A DNA stretch of 64,000 bases from Trichomonas vaginalis G3. Lineage: Eukaryota; Parabasalia; Trichomonadida; Trichomonadidae. Within the stretch, counting starts at the first letter, position 1, and each line of letters starts with the position of its first letter. Both the position numbers and the translations under genes were made by a program. The notes beneath the pieces are model-generated. The model searched no databases. It was not told the DNA's origin and saw only the letters and a list, made by a program, of their open reading frames with translations. The stretch spans positions 26,318,082-26,382,081 of the forward strand of contig NC_067207.1 in the NCBI RefSeq assembly GCF_026262505.1. The letters are read 5' to 3'. Shown in pieces: positions 48,476 through 57,701 of this stretch.

Positions 48476-50950
48476 AATGATTTCCAATAAAAAATTTTTG
48501 CCATAAAAGCTCGCGCATTTTGAGTCCTCAAATTATTTAAGCACATTATAAAGAATCAATTGGCAAACTCAATTCCAACAAAATACCAAGTAATTCAGTA
48601 AAAATGCTGATCAATCCCTATCTAATGAAGTGAAATTTGTGCTAAAATGCAAATTAAATGCATTCACTCAAGCAAACCGTCATATGTGAGCATAATTTAT
48701 CACCTATAAGCGAAAATTTATGATTTAGTGTCTTAATTTACAATAAAGTTTCTCAATTTCCCTTTCTGGAACAGCTTACGAAAGAACGCCATCAAATCCT
48801 TTATGGCTTTGTTCCTGCAACTTTCAAACAAAAAGTTAGCATTAATGCAAGACATCAACATTCCTAATTGTTAAAAAAACAATCTCCGATACAAGCAAGC
48901 AATAAAAGATCGGAGATTAATGTCATAAATATCAAAATCTCATTTTTCAATTCTCATTTTTAAAATCAAGGACTTCCAATTGCATGATGAGCAGCTACGA
49001 GTAGGTGACAAAAGTGCATACTCTTAAACAACCGTCGGATTTCCGGGTGAAATCGTGACACACTTTCGTCTTTCGTAGGCAGTGGTGGTTGTTACAAAAG
49101 GTAACTTCGAATGTAGCGTGAAATCTGCAAAAAAAATTCTGAAATTTGAATGGAGAACACAAAAATTGAATAGTTTACGTCAATAAAAAAGAGAAAAATG
49201 AAGCTAATGTGTCTCGAACCTAGGACTTAGAGCAGCAATCCCACTTTTTATCACATTACACTACATGCATCTCTCACCTCAGTGAATGAGATCAACTATA
49301 TGATAACTTTTTCCCCATTATATTCTTGTGGAAAAGTGACAAATAGCAACTTTGACCCTCTCTCGAGCAGCTACAAAGGTACATTCACTAGGCGATAACA
49401 GTAAAATGGGATGAAAATAGGATAAATAGCATCCCTATATAGTGCCTAACAATATTTATACGGGCCAAAAAAAATTTGGCTAGAGATTTGGCGAGTTATA
49501 AAACTTAGAAAATTGAGAGGGATTTTTATTTTTGAATTTTTTTTGGAAAGTTAAAATTGCGATTAAAAATCGATTTCCAGGAGAACTAAGCATCTCATCA
49601 TATATTTAAATCGATAAAAATATTAAATAATAGTTGAATAGTATAACAACATGAAATTATGGCTGAATCTACAGAAAAAATGAACATATTTGACATTTTT
49701 GAAAATTCATATGTTAGATGGTGACAGACTCATAAACTATACTTTAGCTAAGATTGATATATGGTTTCAACAACACATGGTTAAAATCGTAAAAATATTT
49801 TAGATTTCAAAAAGATATATATGGTAATATAATGGAACAAAGTCAACAAATAGCATGTTAAATATGTTATAATTAACTTTTTATTAGATCCAATAGTAGA
49901 TATCGAATGGTTTCCAGCTTTATGGTTAAATATTTTCTTTTCGAGCTTCTCTTTAACTGTTGTATTAAGGTTGTAAATTTTTGATGCTAGAAACTATGGA
50001 ATCTTCTTTGCTGCTGCATTTTTCTTGAGAGTTCTTGCAATTTCGAATAGATCTGCGCATTGTATGAAATGGAGGCTTTAAAATATCTTGAAAACAGAAT
50101 AGGACTGCTTTTCCAAAGGAATGCTTACTTGTAAATCAGAGAGTTTCAAAAATTGAGAGCAAGATTATCATCATAACTTTCGATTTTGCTGCGAAAAAGG
50201 AAGACAAGTAATTAACAAATCATTTACTGTTGTTCATCAAAAGAAGAAAACTTTGATAACAACTAATGATGATAAAATCAAGCTATCTTTTAATATTTTA
50301 AATTGATAAGACATTCAAAATATTTGAATGGTTTAAAATATTTTCTTTTAATTTCTATAAGATATTATCATGATTATATAATAAAATTTAAATTTTTATT
50401 CAAAAAGGCAATATTTCAAACTTTTAATTTCAAAAATCTTAATTCTGCAATAAGTGTATTTAATTGTAGCAAATTTAATGATCCTTCGTCATGCTTAGCA
50501 ATTTGGAACTCATAAATTAATGATTTCTTCAAGTAAAATTCTGCATTATTTCAAAAGTCAATAATTCTCTAGTAACTTTTCTTCAAACCCTAACCATTAT
50601 ATTATAGGTATAATGGAGAATAATTGCAAAGAAAGATAGCCGAATTTACTGGGTAGTTCTTGTGATGCGAAATAATTGCAAATTAACACCTAGTTTTAAC
50701 AGCATCAATCTCTTTTTGCTCTCATTTAAATGCATTCGCACACTTTAATTTTGAAATATAAGAGTTTTGGAAATTATCAAATTTATCTGCTCAAATACTA
50801 TAGATCTTCATAAGTGTTAATAGAATCATTAGCCTTACATATAGTGTTTAATATAATGATGCACATTATACTAGGATTCATTCCTTATTCATCTAGTTAT
50901 TATAAGATTTACAACCCCATGAAAATTTAAAATTTTGTCAAAAATAGTGA
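48476..50950. other. Intergenic, about 2.5 kb
   Basis: AT-rich, without a supported gene. It contains the tRNA-like stretch near 49201-49270 and a 10-bp-stem hairpin at 48881-48918 (AATCTCCGAT ... ATCGGAGATT). A small open stretch at 50303-50515 is low-complexity and is not called. Confidence 0.5.
49201..49270 (-). tRNA. tRNA-like remnant (degenerate box A and box B)
   Basis: On the minus strand, TAGTGTAATGTGA (49251-49263) resembles box A and GGTTCGAGAC (49211-49220) resembles box B, at a tRNA-like distance, followed by TCATTTTT that could terminate polymerase III. The acceptor and T stems do not pair well, so it is not a functional tRNA. A decayed tRNA or tRNA-derived SINE piece is the best reading, but chance is possible. 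Confidence 0.3.
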
Positions 50951-52130
50951 ATGTACCTTTGCAGCTGCAGCTGTAGTGTCTATATTAGTGTTGGAATACA
51001 ATATTTAAAGTATAATTATATAAAACAATATGAAATTAGATACAACAATTTTATCCCTCTGAAAAAGTCGAAAACCTTAAAATACGATCATTATTTTTAT
51101 ATTTCCAAAACCGTTGCATCGGCCAATTCATTCGGGATATATTCATATCATGCATCTCCTGGAACTTATCAAATAGAGTGTTGGGGTGCATCAGGTGCCG
51201 AAGACCGCAACAATGGTGGTCTTGGAGGATATGTTTCCGGAATTATTACATTCAAACATTTCACCCCACTATTCATTTATGTTGGTGAAAGAGGAAAAAG
51301 AAATAGTAATAAGCGTACCTTTAATGGTAGCGGCAGTTGCACTTCTTTTGACCCATCCCGCCCTGAAGGAAAATAATATTTTCTGCTACTCAGGTGGAGG
51401 CGCTACAGACTTTCGTTTGAAAAATAGCACAGATATTGAAGGTCTCAAATCAAGAATTGTTGTTGCTGGTGCCGGCGGCGGTGTAATCCTTGATAGTTAT
51501 ATTGAGGGTTCTAACAACAATCCAACTAATGGAAAAGGGGGTCCCGGAGGAAATCTCAATGGTGGTGCTGGAAGTTTTTCTCACCATGGAGAAGTGAGCT
51601 CCACTTATATCCCTGCCACAGGAGGAAGCCAGACTAGAGGCGGTAAAACAGGAATTTCCGATTATGAAAATTTTGAAAACGGTCAAGATGGAATGTTTGG
51701 AATGGGAGGTAATAGCGCATTAACTCCTCATGGTATTTCTGGAGGAGGCTCTGGCTACTTTGGAGGTGGTGGAGGATCTGTTTCATTTGATAGACATGGA
51801 ACTGGCGGTGGAGGCTCTTCGTATGTGTCTGGTTGCAATGGTTGTATTAGTGTTTCGAAATATTATTCATTAGAAAACAATAACTCGTTCATTGGTACTG
51901 TTCACTACTCAGGACTTGAATTCACCAGTATTCAAATGCTTTCTGGTGATGAAAAACTTCCAAAGTTTACATCATCGAAAATTAATCATTATGTTGGTTT
52001 TGAACAAGGTCATTTAGGTGATGGTGCATTTAAGATTACTATTCTTGCACCCATTAATATCTGTTCATGTAATATGATTATATATTCACGATTTTTCTCT
52101 ATCGGCTTACTAGGCCTTGTAGTTTCTTAA
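50951..52130 (+). pseudogene. Glycine-rich surface-type protein gene with a frameshift
   Basis: Two overlapping frames (50951-51376 and 51186-52130) carry one protein-like sequence. The N-terminal frame has FGIYSYHASPGTYQIECWGA and NNGGLGGYVSGIITF. The second frame continues from about 51370 with FCYSGGGATDFRLKNSTDIE, RIVVAGAGGGVILD, then a Gly-rich stretch (SGGGSGYFGGGGGSVSFDRH) and a hydrophobic end (YSRFFSIGLLGLVVS). The order GGGATDxRL then RIVVAGxGGG is that of the glycine-rich domain of ALK-like receptors, a domain common in trichomonad surface proteins. The shift lies at an AAAATAA run near 51370-51376, so it could also be a sequencing error. Confidence 0.7.
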
Positions 52131-52244
52131 ATACTTAAATTCTTTTTGATATAGCATTTGATAGAAATTAATATTTTTTTGTGGGTGAATAGCTATTATA
52201 AATCACTATGTAGTTCCTAATACATCTGTTATATTTTATTACTA

Positions 52245-53545
52245 TAGGGTGTCCAAAGGTGTGTTTAGCACAAACCTGAATACTGCGAATAGAAATAAAC
52301 AAGTTACATATATATAAAGTTTATTTAAATATAATCACCATTGGATTCAATCACGCGTTCGCAGCGATCGATCCAGGCTTGAAAGACACGCTTTAAATCA
52401 TCATGAGAAAATTGCTCAAATTGCTCTCTTACAAAATTTTCAAGATCATCTGGACTCGCGAATTCGCGTCCTTTCAGCTCTCTTTTTAGCGTGCCGAATA
52501 AATAAAAGTCAGAGGGTGCAATATCAGGTGAATAAATTGGGTTTGGAACAACTTTGACATTGTTTTCCACCAAGTAATTCATTACCTTATGACTTTTTGT
52601 GAACTCTTGAATTATCAAAATGAATTGCAAACTTTTGTTTTTGTTGTTTGGATTTCTCAAACTCATCAGAATTGATAATTTGAGTAAGAACATTGTCAAT
52701 TAGATACTGAGCATTCATCGTATTAGGTTTTTGAAGAATATCAATTGCGATGATGCCATTCACGCCCCAAAAAACCGACAACATCATCATTGGTGTGTCA
52801 ATTTTTTTTTCGGGAATGTTTGCGGATTTTCATCCTTCGGGATCCACATGATTTTGGCTTCTGTTGCATATTGAAACCAAGACTCGTCCCCTGTTACTAA
52901 AAAGCGAAACTTCTTGGATTGATACGCACCCAATATAGAGAGAGCTCTTTCGAAGATTGGACTCTAGATTTTTTTTGAACTGAATTAAGGTTGTGCGGAA
53001 CCCAACGTGTATACGCTAGTTTGTAGTTCAAATAATTGTGCAGATAATAACTGACTGTTGTACGTGGTATCTTTGTCATCTCTCTATCCTTCTGAGTGAT
53101 GCTCTTGGGTCTTCATCTAGCACTTGAAGAATTGCTTTGATTTTTCTTTGATCCGGCGATTTTTTGTCAATTTTTATGATGGGCGCCTTTTTGTTCATGA
53201 AGTGATACATCCTAACATGATACGTTACAGTGGAATAGCTAGGAGCATCCATACCGAAGCATTTTACCAATGTCTCATAGATTTTTTACAGTCTTTGCAT
53301 TTTTTTGCAAGAGCGAGGATGTTTTCTTTATGATTCATTAAAAAAATGAAAAAAATCCCGCCAAAATTTCCCGCGAAACCGCCTCTTGTCTCAAAATTCA
53401 TTTTATATCCCGGCATGGCGCCAAAATACAACATACTCATCATATACATATATTCATATTTTTTATTATATATTTATAATCAGCATATATCTCCTTTAAT
53501 AGTCTCATATAGAGCGCTGTGCTAAACGCACCTTTGGACACCCTA
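52245..53545. mobile_element. Mariner element (Tvmar1-like), 1301 bp
   Basis: The ends are inverted repeats: TAGGGTGTCCAAAGGTGTGT on the left and, inverted, TAGGGTGTCCAAAGGTGCGT on the right. TA dinucleotides flank both sides (52243-52244 and 53546-53547), the target duplication of Tc1/mariner elements. The length is close to the about 1.3 kb known for Tvmar1 of T. vaginalis. The transposase gene on the minus strand is decayed, so this copy could not move by itself. Confidence 0.9.
52325..53338 (-). pseudogene. Mariner transposase, DD34D type, frameshifted
   Basis: About 338 codons from MNHKENILALAKKCKDCKKS at 53338 to RVIESNGDYI at 52325, close to the usual 340-345. The N-terminal helix-turn-helix part (DEDPRASLRRIER, then IPRTTVSYYLHNY) is followed by SVFWGVNGIIAIDI (first Asp region), FAIHFDNSRVHK (second Asp) and YSPDIAPSDFYLFGTLKREL (third Asp, about 34 residues on). 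The frame changes at least four times, near 52600, 52800, 52900 and 53080-53265. The copy is inactive. Confidence 0.88.
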
Positions 53546-53882
53546 TATTAAAACAATGGTTTGCTGATTTTGTTAGACTATAACAGAAAGTGGTAAGTGT
53601 CTGCTTAAATCAGATGCTAGTTGGATGTTTCAAATGTGGTGAATGAACCTCTAGGGGAATAAAACAAGTTTAAGGCTGCACTTATCCCCATCTGACGTTG
53701 ATTAAATTTTTGACAACAGGCGTGAAGCACCATTGAAAATCAACCTTAAACATCTGAATTGAATGTCATCTCATAGGGGTGTATGTGCAACCTTAAATAA
53801 AATTGATATATTGTGAAGTGCTAAATTGATATTTTTATTCTATCAGGAGGCAAACATAAATTATTATCATCATTATATCACT
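53546..53882. other. Intergenic between mariner and Pmp-like gene
   Basis: About 340 bases without a gene. Two imperfect inverted copies of TTTAAGGYTGCAC lie near 53670 and 53790 (see rejected list). Confidence 0.4.
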
Positions 53883-54797
53883 CTATTTCTTATATGCATT
53901 AATGATATGTTCTAGTTTTTTAGGAGCTGTCATTGGAACTGGATCAATTCCGCATGAAAGTTTTCTTTCTAAATTGACGGAATTTTTGATCAATACTTGA
54001 TCTCTGAATCTGATCGTACCAATGCCTTCTGAACTAGCTGAATCAATGTAAGTATTAAAAAGATATACGTTTGATTGTATTTCACCTAAATTACCAAAAA
54101 ATACCATTGTGACATCATTATCATAAATTGATGAGTCTCTTATTATTAAATCTGAATTTATAGAAAAAACATAATCACCGCGATTATTAAGTATGTTACA
54201 TGAAGTTATTTTAATTACGTCGTTGAAAATATCAATTGTATGTTTAGAAAATGAATTGCTATTTATTGTAGAGAAATTGAGACTATAAGATCTTGTAACA
54301 CTAAATTTCAATGCAGAAGCATATTTAGCTTTATTAAATGAGCAATTTAGATATTTTATATAGCCCAAATTTCCATTGATTGATAGTGTTGTCGAGTCTG
54401 CTGTAAGATCGTCTTGAACTCCGCCGCAATATATTACCGAAGTCAAATTAACTGAAGAATTTATAAAGTCCAGAAAGAAAAAGTGTCCAGAAGTATTTGA
54501 TAAACATCTATTTGCACAAACCTTATCTAAAACGAATTTCTCTGCATAATTTACGTAAATTCCTCCTCCTTCGCCTGAATCTGTACAATTTTCAAACAAG
54601 GACTTTTCGACTAATACTTTGAGCCAAATATGCTGTATTGCAATTGGGTGAGAATCCATATTTTCAAATGTACAATCCATAAAGTGGATATTTTTTGCAG
54701 CATTTTCAAAACCATAAATATTAAAATCATTTGCAATGTTTTGTGTTCGAGAAAACGTTGTTACTGGGAATGCATCACCGAAAAAATAAGATCAACT
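53883..54797 (-). pseudogene. Pmp-like beta-helix protein, 5' truncated
   Basis: The frame from the first ATG (54680) gives 265 residues; it stays open upstream to about 54797 (FFGDAFPVTTFSRTQNIAND) and then meets a stop beside a TIR element. The protein is built of short imperfect repeats rich in Asn, Ser and Ile (CTFENMD, SLFENCTDSGEGGGIYV, NCSFNKAKYASALKF, NILNNRGDYVFSINSDLIIR, SIYDN). This is the pattern of right-handed beta-helix Pmp-like surface proteins of trichomonads. No signal peptide is left, so the 5' part is missing, probably because of the adjacent insertion. Confidence 0.7.
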
Positions 54798-54810
54798 AGA
54801 TATTGTGTTA

Positions 54811-55532
54811 CATATTAAGTTCTGTCAAAATGTAAGCTATTGAATTTTTTGAGAGGAAAATAATCGTCGAGGAAGTAAAAAGTGACGCTTTAGGAAATAT
54901 TATTAGAAATATGATAATAAATATATTTGGAAAAAAATATGTTTTTTTTTAAAATTGAAATGCTCATAGAATATTTTGAAATATGTAGGGAATTGAATTC
55001 GGTAATATATAATAAACAGGATTTTTAAATTTCAAGGAAAAATAGCTTTTGTGAATACTTTTGAGAACTCTTCTCAAAGATCATGTTTCAAATATATGAA
55101 GGAGCCAAAATATTAGAGATGAGTTCACAATCAAAATTTTCTCACTTTTCTTCCAAATTGACATCCTTACTCACCATTTTCAAGTTTTTCATACATATAT
55201 CTTACCCATTAATTTGGAATACGAGGTCTCGAGTTTTCGTTCATTTTTTTACTTTACAAAACTGTTTATTTTTCAGAATTTTTAAATTTGAAAAAATCCA
55301 TTCTAAATCTGATAAATAATATATTATTTTTCAATCAAAATATTTTGATTATCATCTCAAAAGTGTTCTCAAAACCTAGTTTTTCTTATTTTGGATAATC
55401 TTAATATTTATATTATTATAAACTAATTGAACACCATATGTTTTTGTATACTTTTACAAAAAAATTGATAGATTTGTGATACTTCCCCCGACGATAGAAT
55501 TGAATAGCTTACATTTTGACAGAACTTAATAT
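54811..55532. mobile_element. Non-autonomous TIR element, about 722 bp
   Basis: CATATTAAGTTCTGTCAAAA at 54811 is repeated inverted at 55532 (ending TTTTGACAGAACTTAATATG). Pairing continues through GTAAGCTATT and, after a gap, ATCGTCGAGGAAGTA against its near-complement. The interior has no long credible gene. There is no clear target duplication. It abuts the truncated end of the Pmp-like gene. Confidence 0.7.
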
Positions 55533-55568
55533 GGAACACTAATAAATTTTTTGATAATTAAACTCTCA

Positions 55569-55940
55569 ATGATAAATATTGAGCTTTTCAAATTGGAAAT
55601 CAATTCTATTTATAAACAAACCAAATACTTGATAAATACTATGCCAATTAAATGTTCAGATGTCCTCTATAATGAAAATCCAAATATAATATTGGATTTA
55701 ATGAGGTCCATAATTATGTTTATAAATGTAGTTATTTGTTGTTATAAGTTACATAGAATAGTTTTAATTGAGAATTTCGAAATTTGTATTCCAATAAAAC
55801 CCCATATTGAAGATTCAATAAATTTTTCTCTGAAAATTACCAAAATATCAGCAATGAAGTATTTCAAAATTGAAATACAAACTTCTCAGTGGTCCAAAAT
55901 TGACAATACTAAGTATACATATTCAATAACAATATTTTAG
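55569..55940 (+). CDS. Hypothetical protein, 123 aa
   Basis: The first ATG gives MINIELFKLEINSIYKQTKY. The protein is Ile/Asn/Lys-rich with one weakly hydrophobic stretch (LMRSIIMFINVVICCYKLHR). It begins only about 36 bases from the TIR element. In AT-rich DNA such a frame can arise by chance, so it may be a remnant or nothing. No family is recognised. Confidence 0.3.
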   Translation: MINIELFKLEINSIYKQTKYLINTMPIKCSDVLYNENPNIILDLMRSIIMFINVVICCYKLHRIVLIENFEICIPIKPHIEDSINFSLKITKISAMKYFKIEIQTSQWSKIDNTKYTYSITIF

Positions 55941-56079
55941 TAGTAGGATAGGATGGGTTTTGTGACTTTTTTTGTTACATCTATATATAGACGATGCATT
56001 AAAATATATTTATTTATAAACCATTAAAAAAAAATTAAAGTTATTTTTAAAAATAATTTATTTTTTTATTCTTACATAA

Positions 56080-56460
56080 ATGACCCAACAAGTAAAACCA
56101 GATAAAATAGATTATCGAATTTTAGAGGATGGTGTTCCTGTTTATATTCAAAGATTTAAAGGGAAGCAATATTATAGAATTGTTAATCCTGAATACATAA
56201 AACATTTATTTAAAAAGGAAGACTGTGAATTATTAAACGCTAATGAATATGAAACCAATAAATCAAAATTGAAATATAAATATATTGGAAGTGATGAAAG
56301 GTGTAAAGATAAAGATAAAGTTTATTCAGTTTCATATAATGAATGGAAAACCAATAAGATAAGAAAACATTTAGGAGATTATGGGAAATGTTCTGAATTC
56401 TTTAAATCTAGTATATACGAGAGAGTAAAAGAAATTAGAAATAATTATTTTCATGAATGA
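56080..56460 (+). CDS. M3 hypothetical protein, 126 aa
   Basis: The ATG follows TTATTCTTACATAA. The protein begins MTQQVKPDKIDYRILEDGVP and is Lys/Tyr/Asn-rich (RFKGKQYYRIVNPEYIKHLF; YVSYNEWKTNKIRKHLGDYG-type). It is predicted to be compact alpha/beta. No family is recognised. It is the first gene of M3 in this window and appears whole. Confidence 0.6.
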   Translation: MTQQVKPDKIDYRILEDGVPVYIQRFKGKQYYRIVNPEYIKHLFKKEDCELLNANEYETNKSKLKYKYIGSDERCKDKDKVYSVSYNEWKTNKIRKHLGDYGKCSEFFKSSIYERVKEIRNNYFHE

Positions 56461-56542
56461 AAAATAAACTTTAAAAATTCATGTCTTACGAAAAATTAAA
56501 ACTTAGTTATGTTTATTATTTTATTTTTTTATTTTGTATGAA

Positions 56543-57151
56543 ATGAGCGTCAAAACTAACAACGTTAAAAAATTAGGATTCACAAACGAGGAAATAAAGG
56601 ATATATTAGAGGAGGTGGGTTATGAAGTTAATAAATATTATTTAAGAAATTGTAAAAAATTTGCCGAGTTATTAAATGATTTAGATTATGATGGAAAAAT
56701 GAATAAAGATGATGTTATAAATTTCTTATATCCCACATCTGAAGAAGAAAAACCTAAAGAACCTGATGTTTTCCCCGAATATTATGAAGAACGAATTAAA
56801 GATGATGAATACGATGAAATTGAAAGACTGAAAAAAATAAGGGATGAAATAGATGAAAAAATTAAGGAATTAAGAGAAGTTGAAAAATATAATGAAAATG
56901 AAGTAGAGGGTTTAATGAATATCCCAGCTTCAGAATCAGAAGTTCAGAAATCTCATGAAGAAAGATATAAAAATTATGTCTCAGAATCAACACAAAATTT
57001 ATTAGATGGCGAAATAGACGAAACACTTTCAGAAGAAGGTACTAAATTTATTCGTAAACATAAGTTACAATTTATTGATAATGAAGAATACCCCTGTATC
57101 TTACTCACCACCTTTAGATTCCGAAAATTCAAAACACCTAAAAAAACGTGA
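56543..57151 (+). CDS. M3 hypothetical coiled-coil protein, 202 aa
   Basis: The first real ATG gives MSVKTNNVKKLGFTNEEIKD; six bases upstream there is only TTG in frame. The N-terminal part contains LLNDLDYDGKMNKDDVINFL, which resembles a single EF-hand-like loop (D-x-D-x-K-x-N-x-D-D). A Lys/Glu-rich coiled coil (ERLKKIRDEIDEKIKELREV) follows. The last part is acidic. No family is recognised. It appears whole, or nearly so. Confidence 0.55.
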   Translation: MSVKTNNVKKLGFTNEEIKDILEEVGYEVNKYYLRNCKKFAELLNDLDYDGKMNKDDVINFLYPTSEEEKPKEPDVFPEYYEERIKDDEYDEIERLKKIRDEIDEKIKELREVEKYNENEVEGLMNIPASESEVQKSHEERYKNYVSESTQNLLDGEIDETLSEEGTKFIRKHKLQFIDNEEYPCILLTTFRFRKFKTPKKT

Positions 57152-57152
57152 C

Positions 57153-57534
57153 ATATGCAAACTAATACGATTAAGAAAGAAGATCATGATATTACACAAA
57201 TTATTATTTAAATAAATGCACAGGTGTTGATAAAGTTTTTGATTTATTAGATAAAATATCAAAAGAAACCATTGGAACATATAAAATTTTGTGTGATTGT
57301 GGTTTCATTATTGAAGATACTAATAATGTTTTCAATATGAAAGAACAGCACCAAAAAGAAGACGAAGTTGAAAGGTCTATACCATTCGTTATTAAGAATA
57401 TAAAAGATATGAAAACTTATAAACATTATATTTATTCATTTATTTCAGAAAAAATGGAAGCAACCCATAAAACAATCTTCTCATCATTTTATAGCTATTC
57501 ATACATTCCTTTTCAAAGTTGTGAAATTAAATAA
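57153..57534 (+). pseudogene. M3 decayed hypothetical gene
   Basis: The longest piece (57289-57534) has CDCGFIIEDTNNVFNMKEQH and VIKNIKDMKTYKHYIYSFIS. No family is recognised. It is a broken fossil. Confidence 0.4.
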
Positions 57535-57701
57535 GACAGGAATTAGATTTAATGTATCAGGGTACGCATTCTTGAGTAAATTAAAATGTATTCGTCACGT
57601 CGCGATGAATAAAAATTTATGTGTTCTTAATTCATTTTATGGGCTTTAAAAAATAAACTTTATTTTTATTTATTTTTTAATTTTTATATTCTTACATAAA
57701 T
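57535..57701. promoter_or_regulatory. M3 intergenic leader before polymerase region
   Basis: AT-rich spacer ending in TTTTTATATTCTTACATAA directly before an ATG at 57702, the same element-specific leader as at 56064-56079. The shared motif is probably a promoter or 5' end signal of M3 genes. Confidence 0.45.

Noticed and set aside
48881-48918. Terminator-like hairpin
   Set aside because: The 10-bp stem is real, but no gene ends near it, and this class of terminator is not established in trichomonads.
50303-50515. 70-codon frame in the 48.5-50.9 kb spacer
   Set aside because: Low-complexity, no domain, no promoter motif.
53669-53805. Possible small inverted-repeat element
   Set aside because: Only short imperfect copies of TTTAAGGYTGCAC with mismatched flanks; no target duplication.
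55083-55319. 78-codon frame inside the TIR element
   Set aside because: Phe/Leu/Ser-rich AT-driven frame with no transposase features.
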